From: DASUAS01 sp963720765
GTDB taxonomy: Bacteria > Actinomycetota > Acidimicrobiia > IMCC26256 > DASPTH01
Assembly (NCBI GenBank): GCA_963720765.1
Contig: CAVRGS010000011.1
Coordinates: 310,001-374,000, forward strand
Length of the DNA stretch: 64,000 nucleotides
Reading direction: 5' to 3'
Positions within the stretch are counted from its first letter, which is position 1; every line of letters begins with the position of its first letter. Made by a program: the position numbers and the translations under genes. Positions 52,559 to 62,133 of this stretch are shown here, in pieces. The notes below the pieces were generated by a model, which saw only the letters and a program-made list of their open reading frames with translations, was not told the origin of the DNA and ran no database searches.

Positions 52559-52947
52559 GGATCCCCTCCAGGAGGCGTTCGAGCAGGCGCACGTCGCGGT
52601 GCTCCGCCTGGTCCTCGGACTGACGCACGTGCACCATCCGGGCGACGACGAGATCACCGACGAGCACACGGACCACGCCGACGGGCATGCCGAGGCGCGC
52701 CGACAGCTCCGCCACGGACATCGGCGTCTGACAGAGCTCGACGATGCGACGGTCCTCGGGGGTGGCACCGCGACCGAGCTGGTCCGGCGTGATCAGCGCG
52801 AGCGCGGGAGCGTGCAGCTCGAACACACCGAGCGACGAGCTCGTCCGGCCGCGCGTCGAGCATGTAGGGACGGACGAGCGCGTGGTGCGACGCATCAGTC
52901 CCGTTCGCATCGCGCGGCGCGTTCGGGTCGGGGCCGGGTCGCATCAT
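52548..52947 (-). CDS. DUF742 protein (CvnC type), one frameshift
   Basis: The first frame (ATG 52947 or 52944) gives MMRPGPDPNAPRDANGT and ALVRPYMLDARPDELV. The rest is one base out of frame: GVFELHAPALALITPDQLG, VAELSARLGMPVGVVRVLVGDL and VHVRQ. It ends at 52548. DUF742 proteins are winged-helix partners of roadblock proteins in conservons. The shift is near 52835. Total length with correction is about 133 residues. Confidence 0.82.
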
Positions 52948-53381
52948 CGGATCGCCGACCTCGGGAGCGCGGTCTGCAGTTCGGAGACGAGACCGGGCGT
53001 GAGTGCACTCGCGCACTTGTCGACGAGGACGGCCATCTCGTACCCGACGAGGCCGACGTCGCACGGGCGGGCGGTCGTCGCCGCGAGCACGGACGTGTCC
53101 GACACGCGCATCACGAAGAGCATGGCGTTGTCCATCTCGACGATGACCTCGTGCACGCGACCGCCGCCGATGGGCGTCGATCCTCCCTTGGCGATGCTGA
53201 GCAGCCCGGCCGACACCGCGGCGAGACGGTCGCCCGAGCTGCGGTCGAGCCCGTCGGACAGCGCGATGAGCAGGCCGTCGGACGACACGACGGTCGCCTC
53301 GCTCACGCCCGGCACGCGTTCCACGAAGTTCGACACCAGCCAGTTGAGGTTGCGCGCTTCGGCGCTGAGCTGCTGCATCAT
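52944..53381 (-). CDS. roadblock/LC7 domain protein (CvnB type)
   Basis: This 145-residue single-domain roadblock protein reads RNLNWLVSNFVERVPGVSEATVVSSDG, GSTPIGGGRVHEVIVEMDNAMLFV, ARPCDVGLVGYEMAVLVDKC. These proteins act as GTPase co-factors and dimerise with kinase or GTPase partners. It starts ATG 53381, overlapping the kinase stop by four bases, and overlaps DUF742 as ATGA. Confidence 0.93.
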   Translation of the reverse strand: MMQQLSAEARNLNWLVSNFVERVPGVSEATVVSSDGLLIALSDGLDRSSGDRLAAVSAGLLSIAKGGSTPIGGGRVHEVIVEMDNAMLFVMRVSDTSVLAATTARPCDVGLVGYEMAVLVDKCASALTPGLVSELQTALPRSAIR

Positions 53382-55919
53382 CTCCCGTCCTCCTGCGCAC
53401 CGGGCGCGCCCGGCACCGGAGCGGTGTCGGCCGGCAGGTCCTCGCCCCCCTGGCCACGCTTCTTGCCCTGCGCGTGGCGGGTGAGGAGCTCGTGCACGCG
53501 GTAGGCGCGCATCGGGTCGACCTCGGCGTCGGGCGCTTCGGGCGCGAGCCGGGGGTGGTGACTCAGGTGCTGCCCGGGCACACGGGTGGGCAGCGGCGCC
53601 GCCTCCTGGAACCCGCCCTCGTCACCGTCGAACTGGGGCGGAGGCGTGGGCGGCGGCGCGTCGGAGGTCGGTGCCTCGTACGCGGGTACCTCGTACGCAG
53701 GTGCCTCGTACCGCAGGTGCCTCGTACGCAGGTGCCTCCGGGACGGGCGGGTCGTACGTGGGGACGACGTCGTCGACCGGCGGAGCCACGTCGTACGTCG
53801 GCGCGTCAGAGGTCGGCGCGTCGACCGGTGCCGAGGACTGGACGGGCTCCGTCGGCGCCGTCCCACCCTCGTTGAGACCTTCCCAGCGCCACTCCTCCAC
53901 CGGCGGCTCGTCGGGCGGACGCGACACGAGGCGTCGGGCACCGAGGGGCTCGGCCTCACCGTGGTCGTCGAGGTCGGGCGAGTACACGGGGTTGCCGGTG
54001 GCGGGTGCCGTGGGCGCGGACGCGGGCCGGGGCTCGAGCACCGCGGTGGGCAACGCCACCAGCGCGACGAGCCCGCCCGGCGCGCCGGGCCGCAGTTCCA
54101 CGCTGATGGCGTGGCGCTGCGCCAGCGACCCGACGACGTGGAGCCCGAGGGCACGAGACAGCGCCAGTCCGACGAGGGGCGGGTGGGCCAGGAGCTTGTT
54201 GGCCTCGACGATGCGGTCGGCGGCCATGCCGATGCCCTGGTCGGAGACCGCCAGCACGAAGCCGGTCGCCGACACGGCACCGGAGACCACGACCGCGGTG
54301 TCCGGTGGCGAGAACGACGTCGCGTTCTCGAGCAGTTCGGCGAGGAGGTGCGCGACGTCGGAGACCGCGCGGCCCGAGACCGCGAGGTCGTCGTCGATGC
54401 CGACGAGCTCGACGCGAGGGAAGTCGGCGATCTCGGCGGCGGCGGCGCGCACGACGTCGATCAGCGCGATCGGCTGTTGCCACTGCCGGGGCTGCTCAGC
54501 CCCCGACAGCACGAGAAGGCTCTCCGCGTTGCGGCGCATGCGCGTGGCCATGTGGTCGAGCTTGAACAGCGCGTCGAGTGCGCTCGGATCGTGCTCGTTG
54601 CGCTCGAGGTCGTCGAGCAGCTCGAGCTGGCGTTGCACGAGGCTCTGGTTGCGCCGGGCCAGGTTCACGAAGAGGTCACCCATGCCCTTGCGCAGCAGGG
54701 CCGACTGCTCCTGCGCGACCTGGAAGGTCACCGCCTCGACGTCGTTGAACGCCTGGGCGAGCTCACCGATCTCATCTTCCGACTGCACCTCGATGCGCGT
54801 CGGCCGCAGCGCGCCCACGTCGCCGCCGGTGCGGAGCGACTCGACCAGCGCGGGGAGCTGACGTTGTGACATCTCGCGTGCCGCCGCGGTGAGGCGTCGG
54901 ATCGGACCGAGCACGGCACGCGACACGAACCAGATCAGCAACAGCGTGAGGAACATCGCGAACGCCGCCAGGCCGCCGTAGATGCGCACGTCGCGGAGCG
55001 CCGAACTGGCGTGGGCGCTGGCCGTCGAGTTGATGACGCTCTCGACCGCGTCGATCGCCCGGTCGGTGGTGCGGCTCTCACGCTCGTAGTCGACGTAGTA
55101 CTCGGCCGGCGTCTGCGTGGCCGACGGGAAGGCCGCTGGGAGCGGCGCCACCGTGTCCTCCGCGCCCATCACCTTGGTGAAGATCGCGAGCTCCTCGGGG
55201 TTCGCGGTGTTGCGGAACGTCGCGAGGTACTGCTCCTGCGCGGTCTGCGCGCCGATCCACTCGCTGAAGCCCTCCGCGGTGCCGCTGGCGAGCACCGCGA
55301 TGTACACGCTGGCCTCGCGGGCATGTTCGTGCTGCGCGCGCTCGAGCGAGAACACCCGGGTGAGGCTGGCGGCGACGTCGGCACTGGCGAGATCGCGCGC
55401 CACCCGTTCACCGAAGTCGAGGACGTGGTCGTCGACACCGAGGAAGAAGTCGCGCGCATCGGCCGCGGTCACGCTCTTGGCGTCGATCTTCGCCCGCTCG
55501 GCGCCGATGTCGTCGAAGCCACGGTTCGCGGCATCGAGGGCGCCCAAGGCGGTCGGGCTCAGACCCGCGTTGGCGAACGCCTGCTCGTTGAGGCGGAACT
55601 CCCGCACGGCCGCGTTGGTGCGACTGCGCGCCTGGTCGAGCTCGTCCGCCGGCGCGCCGCCGCTGCCGACGTACCACGACGACACGACGCTCTCGTTCTG
55701 CAGGGCGCGGCTGGCGGAGTCGAGGGTGGCGAGGGGCCCGGAGAGGTCGCCGTACTGCTCCTGCGCGTGCAGGGCGGCGAAGCGGTCGCTCAGACCGGCG
55801 GCCGCCACCACGACCAGGGCGAGGAACGGCACGAACAGGACGAGCAGCAGCTTGGCGCGGAAGCTCAGCCGCGATGTCAGCGACTGCCCTCCCTGGAAGC
55901 GTCCAAGCTCGAGTTTCAC
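53378..55919 (-). CDS. conservon sensor kinase (nitrate/nitrite-sensor-like, CvnA type), one frameshift
   Basis: This membrane sensor has helix 1 at about 21-42, an extracellular NIT-like helical sensor at about 50-305 (SSWYVGSGGAPADELDQA ... FREVAV-type region), helix 2 at about 315-338, and HAMP (FVSRAVLGPIRRLTAAAREMSQRQLPALVESL). A histidine-kinase-like ATPase (ELLENATSFSPPDTAVVV, AVSDQGIGMAADRI, GLALSRALGLHVVGSLAQRHAI) follows. The Pro/Ala-rich tail contains a 15-base repeat with one extra C near 53711. Downstream of it the frame changes and the gene ends at 53378 (ending RVHELLTRHAQGKKRGQGG region). Corrected, it is about 847 residues. Confidence 0.88.
53671..53731. repeat. 15-base tandem repeat in the kinase tail
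   Basis: Four copies of GTGCCTCGTACGCAG-like units begin at 53671, 53686, 53701 and 53717, coding a PAYEA-type repeat on the minus strand. The third unit is 16 bases long because of an extra C at 53711-53712. That causes the frameshift in the kinase tail. Confidence 0.85.
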
Positions 55920-55982
55920 CCGTTCCTCCTGCGCCGTTCGCGGAGTGAGGCGACCGCCGCCTCACCGCGGCATGCGCCCACA

Positions 55983-56042
55983 CCTCAAGTGGCGTAACGG
56001 CAGGCGGGAGGCTCGCCTTGAGGAACGCTTCGGGAAGCGTTC
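55983..56042 (-). terminator. hairpins after ftsK
   Basis: GAACGCTT and AAGCGTTC (56023-56042) form an 8-base-pair stem with a CGGG tetraloop, 20 bases after the ftsK stop. A further pair, CCTCAAG (55983-55989) and CTTGAGG (56017-56023), overlaps it and may form an alternative structure before the kinase gene. Confidence 0.6.
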
Positions 56043-56061
56043 GGGAAACTCCGGGGTGCGA

Positions 56062-58500
56062 TCAGGCGCCGGAAGGGCCGCCTTCGAGCTCCTCGACCGT
56101 CATGAGGACGGCCCGGGCCTTCGAACCCTCCGAGGGCCCGACGATGCCGCGACGTTCCATGAGGTCCATGAGCCGGCCGGCGCGGGCGAAGCCCACCCGG
56201 AGCTTGCGCTGCAGCATGGACGTGGACCCGAGGCCGCTGCGGACGACCAGCTCGATGGCCTCGTTGAGGAGGTCGTCGCCGTCGCCGTCGGCGGCGCCGC
56301 CCCCGGCGCCCCCGCTGCCGGCGGCGTCGTCCTCGGCGATGCCCTCCACGTAGGTGGGCGCGCTCGACTGCCGCCGCCAGTGGGCGACGACCTTGCGGAC
56401 GCACTCCTCGTCGACCCACGAGCCCTGGATGCGCTGCGCCCGACCGGAGCCCGCGGCGAGCAGGAGCATGTCGCCCTGACCGATCAGCTTCTCCGCGCCG
56501 GCCTGGTCGAGGATGACGCGCGAATCGGCGAGGCTGCTCACCGAGAAGGCCATGCGGCTGGGCACGTTGGCCTTGATGACGCCGGTGATCACGTCGACCG
56601 ACGGCCGCTGCGTGGCGATGATGAGGTGGATGCCGACGGCTCGCGCCATCTGCGCGATGCGACAGATGCTCGCCTCGACGTCGCGGGCCGCCACCATCAT
56701 GAGGTCGTTGAGCTCGTCGACGACGATGACGATGAACGGCAGGCGCTCGTAGCCCTTGCCGGTGGTGGGATCGGGATCGTCGGTGGTGGGCAGCTCGCCA
56801 CGGTCGTACATCCCGTTGTAGCCGGTGATGTCGCGCACGCCGACGTCGGCGAGCAGCTGGTAGCGCATGTCCATCTCCCGCACGGCCCAGTCGAGCGCGT
56901 TCGCGGCCTTCTTCGGGTTGGTGACGACCTCGGTGAGCAGGTGCGGCAAGTTGTTGTAGGCACCGAGCTCGACCCGCTTGGGGTCGACGAGGATGAGTCG
57001 GACCTGTTCGGGCGTGTAGCGCATCAGCAATGACGTGACGATCGAGTTGATGCAGCTGCTCTTGCCCGCGCCGGTGGCGCCGGCGATGAGCACGTGCGGG
57101 AGCGTGGTGACGTCGAGCATCACCGACTTGCCGGAGATGTCGCGCCCGAGCCCCACTCCGAGCGCGGTCTTGCTCGTCGCGACCTCCGGTGCGGCGAGCA
57201 CGTCGCCGAGGGTGACGATGATGCGTTCCCGGTTGGGCACCTCGACGCCGACCGCGCTGCGACCGGGGATCGGGGCCAGGATGCGCACGTCGAGCGACGC
57301 CATCGCGTACTGGATGTCGTTGCTCAAGCCCGTGACGCGGTTGACCTTCACCCCCGCGCCGAGCTCGAGCTCGTAGCGCGTGACGGTGGGTCCGACGGTC
57401 GTGCCGACCAACCGGGCCTCCACGCCGTGGTGTGCCAGGGTGGCCTCGAGGAGGCGGCCGCCCTCGTCGATGAGGCGGCGGTCGGCCGCCTTGCCGCTCC
57501 CCCGCTTCAACACGTTGGCCGGGGGGAGCTTCCACGGGCCGTTGTGCGGCGCGCCCTCGTCGCCGAGGGCGATCGAGAGCTGACCGCTCGGATCTTCGAC
57601 GACGGGGACCTCGATCGCGGCGGCGGTCGGCACGGGTGGCGCGGGTTCGGGTTCGGGCTCCGCCACGAAAGTGGCCGCGGGCTCGTCGTCGTACTGCGCC
57701 GACTCGTCCAACGCGTAGTCGAAGGGTGCCGGACCGGTCTGCGGGGGCGGTGCGTCGAGGTCGACGCCCTCACCGATCGGGGCGAGCCTGACCGAGTCGC
57801 GGGCCTTCGCCGCCGCCGCGCGCGACACCCGCGCGGTCGCGCCGACGATCACGCCGATCGAGAGCCCGAGGACGAGGAGCAGGCCCGCGAGCGCGACCGC
57901 TCCGAGCACGACCGATGCGCCGACGACGCCGATGGCGGCGACGAGCGGTCCGGCGACCATCGCGCCGAGCGCGCCACCGGCACTGCGCAGGTCGTCGAGG
58001 TTGCCGCTGAGCGACGGGCGACCGTAGGCGAGGTGGAGGATGCCGACGTCGGCCAGGAAGAGCAGCGCGGCGCCGATGGCGATGCGCACGGTGGGGGGCT
58101 CGGCCGGCGCGTCCTCGACCGTCTCGGCCTCGAGATCGACGGTCGTGGACCGGCGGGGCCACAGCAGCACCACGCCGAATGCGAAGCACGCCACCGGGAT
58201 CGCCACCCGGGCCCGGCCCAGCACGGCTCCGGAGCCGTCGGCCAGCGCCGAGCCCACCGGGCCGGCGAGCTCGGTCCACAGTCCGAGGGCGAAGATGGCA
58301 CCGAGAGCGAAGAGGCACACCGCGAAGAGATCGGCCCGGTGACCCGCGAGCTGGCGCCCGGCGGCCTCCCGCGACCGCACCACCACTCCCGGTTCGGGGC
58401 TGGTGACCTTCTTCTTCCTCGGGGCGCGCCGGGCCGTCGACTTGCGCGAGGTGCTCTTGGCACGCGACGAGGACCCCCGCCGCGTCTTGGTCGCGGGCAT
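56062..58500 (-). CDS. ftsK: DNA translocase FtsK
   Basis: This 812-residue cell-division DNA pump has an N-terminal membrane domain with about four helices (57-77, 98-115, 139-158, 176-220), then a short Pro/Glu linker (240-300, EPEPEPAPP) and the RecA-like motor. Walker A GATGAGKSS is at 474-482, Walker B in FIVIVVDELNDLMMV. The C-terminal gamma winged helix is LLNEAIELVVRSGLGSTSML onward. The gene is intact. The linker is short compared with Escherichia coli FtsK, as usual for SpoIIIE-like actinobacterial proteins. Confidence 0.96.
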   Translation of the reverse strand: MPATKTRRGSSSRAKSTSRKSTARRAPRKKKVTSPEPGVVVRSREAAGRQLAGHRADLFAVCLFALGAIFALGLWTELAGPVGSALADGSGAVLGRARVAIPVACFAFGVVLLWPRRSTTVDLEAETVEDAPAEPPTVRIAIGAALLFLADVGILHLAYGRPSLSGNLDDLRSAGGALGAMVAGPLVAAIGVVGASVVLGAVALAGLLLVLGLSIGVIVGATARVSRAAAAKARDSVRLAPIGEGVDLDAPPPQTGPAPFDYALDESAQYDDEPAATFVAEPEPEPAPPVPTAAAIEVPVVEDPSGQLSIALGDEGAPHNGPWKLPPANVLKRGSGKAADRRLIDEGGRLLEATLAHHGVEARLVGTTVGPTVTRYELELGAGVKVNRVTGLSNDIQYAMASLDVRILAPIPGRSAVGVEVPNRERIIVTLGDVLAAPEVATSKTALGVGLGRDISGKSVMLDVTTLPHVLIAGATGAGKSSCINSIVTSLLMRYTPEQVRLILVDPKRVELGAYNNLPHLLTEVVTNPKKAANALDWAVREMDMRYQLLADVGVRDITGYNGMYDRGELPTTDDPDPTTGKGYERLPFIVIVVDELNDLMMVAARDVEASICRIAQMARAVGIHLIIATQRPSVDVITGVIKANVPSRMAFSVSSLADSRVILDQAGAEKLIGQGDMLLLAAGSGRAQRIQGSWVDEECVRKVVAHWRRQSSAPTYVEGIAEDDAAGSGGAGGGAADGDGDDLLNEAIELVVRSGLGSTSMLQRKLRVGFARAGRLMDLMERRGIVGPSEGSKARAVLMTVEELEGGPSGA

Positions 58501-58713
58501 CCCCGAACGCTAACACCGCCCCCACAGGCCACAGGGGCATACTCCCACCACGGAGAGTGACCAGAGTGGCCACCGGGTCGGAAGCGAGCGGGGCGGACGG
58601 GCGAGCGGCGGGTGCCGGGGTACACCCCGACGAGCCTTCGGGAGCGAGCGAAGCGATGCGGACGACCGCGAGGAGCGGTCGCCCCGGTGACCGAGGCGGG
58701 GTGACGGCGGAGG
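58501..58713. other. 213-base gap between ftsK and rnj
   Basis: This contains the ftsK upstream region and a 7-base-pair hairpin (CGACCGC / GCGGTCG, 58663-58681) that could end rnj transcription. A C-run and AT-poor sequence are present, and I see no gene. Confidence 0.6.
58663..58681 (-). terminator. hairpin after RNase J gene
   Basis: CGACCGC and GCGGTCG pair perfectly around GAGGA, 33 bases beyond the rnj stop. Confidence 0.45.
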
Positions 58714-60396
58714 TCAGACTTCCATGACGACAGGGATCACGGCCGGGCGCCGCTTGGTGCGCTCGTTGATGAACTTGCCCAGCGAGCGGCGGGCATGGCG
58801 GCGCAGGGTGTCGAAGTCGGTGGCGCCCTCGTCGGTGGCCTCCCGCAGCGAGGCGAGCACCGCCGCCTTCGCCTCCTCGAGCAGCTCCTCGGCCTCGGGC
58901 GCGTAGACCCAGCCGCGGGTGACGATCTCGGGGCCGGTCACCACCTCGCCGGTCTTGGCGTCGACGGTGACGATCACCACCACCAACCCCTCCTCCGCGA
59001 GGTTGCGGCGGTCGCGCAGCACGCCCTGGCCGACGTCGCCGACGATGCCGTCGACGTAGAGGAACCCGGCCGGCACCGCGCGCCGCTCGATGTCGATGGA
59101 GGAGCTGCCGTCGTCCTGGAGGACGAGCGTGAGCATGTCGCCGTCCTCCGCGACCAGCACGTGGTCCTTCGGCACGCCCACCTGCTCGGCGAGGCGCGCG
59201 TGGTGGACCATGTGCGTGTACTCGCCGTGGACCGGCACGAACCACTCGGGCTGCACGATGTTGAGGAGCATCTTGAGCTCCTCCTGCGATGCGTGCCCGG
59301 ACACGTGCACCGGGGAGCTCCCGCCGTGCAACACCTCGGCGCCGGCACGGTGCAACGAATCGATGATGCGGGTGACGTTGATCTCGTTGCCGGGGATCGC
59401 GTGCGCCGAGATCACCACGACGTCGTCGCTGCTGATCTTCACGTGCTTGTGCTCGTGCGCGGCCATCAGCGAGAGCGCGCTCATCGGCTCGCCCTGCGAT
59501 CCGGTGCAGATGATGCACACCTCGCCCGGTGCGTACTTCGGCACCTCGTCGATGTCGATGACGCTGCTGACGGGGACGTCGAGCATGCCCATCTCGCGAC
59601 CCAGCGCGACGTTGTTGACCATGGAACGCCCGAGGAAGGCGATCTTGCGGCCGGCGGTGACCGCGGCCTCGGCGACCTGGCGGACGCGGTGGAGGTGCGA
59701 CGCGAAGCTGGCGACGATCAGCCGCTGGTCCGGGTAGTCGCGGAAGACGGTGCGCAACGTGTCGCCCACCGTCGACTCCGAAGGCGTGAACCCGGGCCGG
59801 CACGCGTTCGTGGAGTCGGAGAGCAGCAGCCTCACACCGCCCGAACGCTTGGCGATCGCGCCCATCAACGAGAGATCCGTCTTGCGGCCGTCGACCGGCG
59901 TGGGGTCGAGCTTGAAGTCGCCGCTGTGCATGATCGTGCCCGCCGGCGTGTGGTACGCGGTGGCGAAGGCGTGCGGTACCGAGTGCGTGACGGGGATGAA
60001 CTCGCAGTCGAACGGGCCGATCATGCGGCGTTCGCCGTCGTGCACGGGGATCAATTCGGTGCGTCCGAGCATCCCCGCCTCTTCGATGCGGTTGCGCGCC
60101 AGACCGAGCGAGAGCGGCGAACCGTAGACCGGGAACGAGATGTCGCGCAGCAGGAACGCGAGTCCGCCGGCGTGGTCTTCGTGGGCGTGGGTGAGAAACG
60201 CGGCTTCGACGCGGTCGGCGTTCTCGCGGAGGTACGTGAAGTCGGGAAGGACGAGGTCGATGCCGGGCATGTCGGCCTCGGGGAACATGATCCCGCAGTC
60301 GATGATCAGGATGCGGTCCTCGACCTCGAGGCACATGCAGTTCCGCCCGATCTCGCCGAGACCCCCCAGGAAGACGATCCGGACCGGCGAGCTCAC
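58714..60396 (-). CDS. rnj: ribonuclease J
   Basis: This 560-residue beta-CASP metallo-beta-lactamase exonuclease/endonuclease processes mRNA and rRNA. The zinc motif HAHEDHAGG begins at H70, with SDSTNACRPGFTPSE and SFASHLHRVRQVAEAA in the beta-CASP region, and ends RSLGKFINERTKRRPAVIPVV. The ATG at 60396 gives MSSPVRIVFLGGLGEIGRN. dapA, often upstream in actinobacteria, is not here. Confidence 0.96.
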   Translation of the reverse strand: MSSPVRIVFLGGLGEIGRNCMCLEVEDRILIIDCGIMFPEADMPGIDLVLPDFTYLRENADRVEAAFLTHAHEDHAGGLAFLLRDISFPVYGSPLSLGLARNRIEEAGMLGRTELIPVHDGERRMIGPFDCEFIPVTHSVPHAFATAYHTPAGTIMHSGDFKLDPTPVDGRKTDLSLMGAIAKRSGGVRLLLSDSTNACRPGFTPSESTVGDTLRTVFRDYPDQRLIVASFASHLHRVRQVAEAAVTAGRKIAFLGRSMVNNVALGREMGMLDVPVSSVIDIDEVPKYAPGEVCIICTGSQGEPMSALSLMAAHEHKHVKISSDDVVVISAHAIPGNEINVTRIIDSLHRAGAEVLHGGSSPVHVSGHASQEELKMLLNIVQPEWFVPVHGEYTHMVHHARLAEQVGVPKDHVLVAEDGDMLTLVLQDDGSSSIDIERRAVPAGFLYVDGIVGDVGQGVLRDRRNLAEEGLVVVIVTVDAKTGEVVTGPEIVTRGWVYAPEAEELLEEAKAAVLASLREATDEGATDFDTLRRHARRSLGKFINERTKRRPAVIPVVMEV

Positions 60397-60432
60397 GTGG
60401 GCGATCTCATGCGGGGAGGGGCCTCATCCGGA

Positions 60433-60900
60433 TCAGGTTACCGGCGCCTTGAACATGAACTCCTCCATGAGCGGCTTCATCGCCGAGTCGACGAGCTCGA
60501 TGCGCACCCCCAGCGGATCGCGGTGGTAGGCGAACTGCTGCAACGCACCCTCGGCGTCGCGCCCGCAGAGCTGCAAGGGGCAACGCAAGTCGGAGTAGGT
60601 GGCGGAGTCTTCCGGGAGGGCGTCGGTCCACACGCCGATGTGGTGGAGGTTGGAGTGCTCGTTGCACTCCCACACCGTGCCCGGTACCTCCAGCACCAGT
60701 TCGAGGTGGGGCGGCTCGGTCGAATAGCAGAGCGTGTTGGGAACGACGAGCTCGTTGCCGTCACCGTCCCGGAGGTCCAACGCATCGACGTGGAGCACCG
60801 GGCCCCATGCGATCCCGAGCAGTTCGCTCAGGTGCTGCTTCGCCGCCTCGATGTCGGGGACGACGATGCCCACGTGGTACAGCCTGCCGAGGAGGGCCAT
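60433..60900 (-). CDS. VOC-family (glyoxalase/extradiol dioxygenase fold) protein
   Basis: This 155-residue protein with the two-babbb vicinal-oxygen-chelate fold reads LYHVGIVVPDIEAAKQHLSE, ELVLEVPGTVWECNEHSNLHHIGVWT (metal His region) and DPLGVRIELVDS. Relatives include glyoxalase and epimerase enzymes. It lies 36 bases upstream of rnj. The divergent metallo-hydrolase is only 24 bases away. Specific activity is unknown. Confidence 0.82.
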   Translation of the reverse strand: MALLGRLYHVGIVVPDIEAAKQHLSELLGIAWGPVLHVDALDLRDGDGNELVVPNTLCYSTEPPHLELVLEVPGTVWECNEHSNLHHIGVWTDALPEDSATYSDLRCPLQLCGRDAEGALQQFAYHRDPLGVRIELVDSAMKPLMEEFMFKAPVT

Positions 60901-60924
60901 ACGGGGAGCCTACGGTGTGCGCCC

Positions 60925-61539
60925 ATGATCGAGCTCGTGACGACCGACGGCATCTTCCGCCTCGACGGCGGCGAGTGGGAGGTCACCAACAACATCTGGT
61001 TGGTGGGTGACGACCGAGAGGTGGTGGTCATCGACGCCGCGCACGACGCGACAGCCATCGTCGACGCGGTCAACGGACGCCGGGTCTCGGCCATCGCGCT
61101 GACGCACGGGCACAACGACCACATCAACGCCGCGGTCGCGCTCCAGGACGCGGTCGACGCTCCGATCCTCCTGCATCCCGACGACCAGATGCTGTGGGAC
61201 GACGTGTACCCCGACCAGGATCCCGACCTCGACCTGATCGACGGCGAGATCCTGCGAGGAGGGCCAGTGGAGCTCGGGGTGCTGCACACGCCGGGGCACT
61301 CCCCCGGCGGCTGCTGCTTCGTACAGGACGGTCACGTGTTCAGCGGCGACACGCTGTTCTGTGGCGGACCGGGCGCGACCGGGCGAAGCTTCAGCGACTT
61401 CCCCACGATCGTCGAGTCGATCCGAGCGCGCCTGCTCACGCTGCCGCCCGAGACGATCGTGCACACCGGTCACGGCGACAGCACCACGGTCGGTCGGGAA
61501 GCGCCCGACCTCGAGGAGTGGCTGCGCCGAGGTCACTGA
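60925..61539 (+). CDS. MBL-fold metallo-hydrolase
   Basis: This 204-residue glyoxalase-II-like zinc hydrolase has THGHNDH, TPGHSPGG, FSGDTLFCGG and HTGHGDSTTV at the classical metal-ligand positions. It may hydrolyse a thioester. The ATG at 60925 leaves a 24-base divergent gap with the VOC gene, so both promoters overlap coding sequence or are shared. Confidence 0.9.
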   Translation: MIELVTTDGIFRLDGGEWEVTNNIWLVGDDREVVVIDAAHDATAIVDAVNGRRVSAIALTHGHNDHINAAVALQDAVDAPILLHPDDQMLWDDVYPDQDPDLDLIDGEILRGGPVELGVLHTPGHSPGGCCFVQDGHVFSGDTLFCGGPGATGRSFSDFPTIVESIRARLLTLPPETIVHTGHGDSTTVGREAPDLEEWLRRGH

Positions 61540-61565
61540 TCCCCGCGGAGCTCGCTCCACGCACG

Positions 61566-62065
61566 TCACGAGTAGCGCGTCTGGCTGAACGTACCCTTGC
61601 CGAAGGCCAGGACCTTGCGGGCGCGCACGGCGTACACATGCACCGGGCCGTGGTCGACGTCGCTGTCGTCGGCGAAGCCGCCGTCGGCGACACGGAAGGT
61701 CCAGCGCCCATCCCACTTGTCGGCCCACGCGCCGCGAGCCGCTCCAGGATCGGCGGGTCGGTGACCCGCGCCGCCTCACCTTCGACCATGACATCGAGGC
61801 CCTCGTCCCAGCGGTTGCAGCCCGTCGTCACCACGACGTTCGGGTTGGCGACGAGGTTGTGCGCCTTCTGCTCGTCGGGGCCGGTGCAGAAGTGGAGCGC
61901 ATCGTCGAGCCACGCGGCGACCAGGGGCGTGACGTGAGGTCGGCCGTCGGCGCGCACGGTGGTGATCCAGGCGAGCTGGGCATCGGCGAGCAGTCGCCGC
62001 ACCTCGTCCCACGGCACCGCGGTTGCGTCGGCGTCGCTGAAGCGGTGGTCGAGCTCTGCGTTCAT
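61566..62065 (-). CDS. pyridoxamine-5'-phosphate-oxidase-fold (possibly F420/FMN-binding) protein, one frameshift
   Basis: The first frame (MNAELDHRFSDADATAV ...) has WITTVRADGRPHVTPLVAAWLDDALHFCTGPDEQKAHNL and VVVTTGCNRWDEGLDVMVEGEA, the split-barrel flavin-binding family. It ends at PPILERLAAR near 61735. The next frame continues with WADKWDGRWTFRVADGGF and RKVLAFGKGTFSQTRYS to the stop at 61566. The corrected protein is about 166 residues. Such proteins reduce or bind F420 or FMN substrates. Confidence 0.78.
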
Positions 62066-62133
62066 CACGCCAGTGTGACCGGGGCGCAGCCGCGAACTCA
62101 TCGGCGCCGCCACGCACCTCCTACATTCCCTCG

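Noticed and set aside
57770..60334. An 854-codon open frame on the minus strand overlapping the RNase J and FtsK genes
   Set aside because: It is the other-frame shadow of RNase J and the following sequence: Arg/Pro/Ala-rich with no domains, while the true RNase J frame has intact catalytic motifs.
58795..61539. A 914-codon plus-strand frame
   Set aside because: Only its last part is real: the MBL hydrolase starts at the ATG at 60925. The upstream portion is antisense to RNase J.
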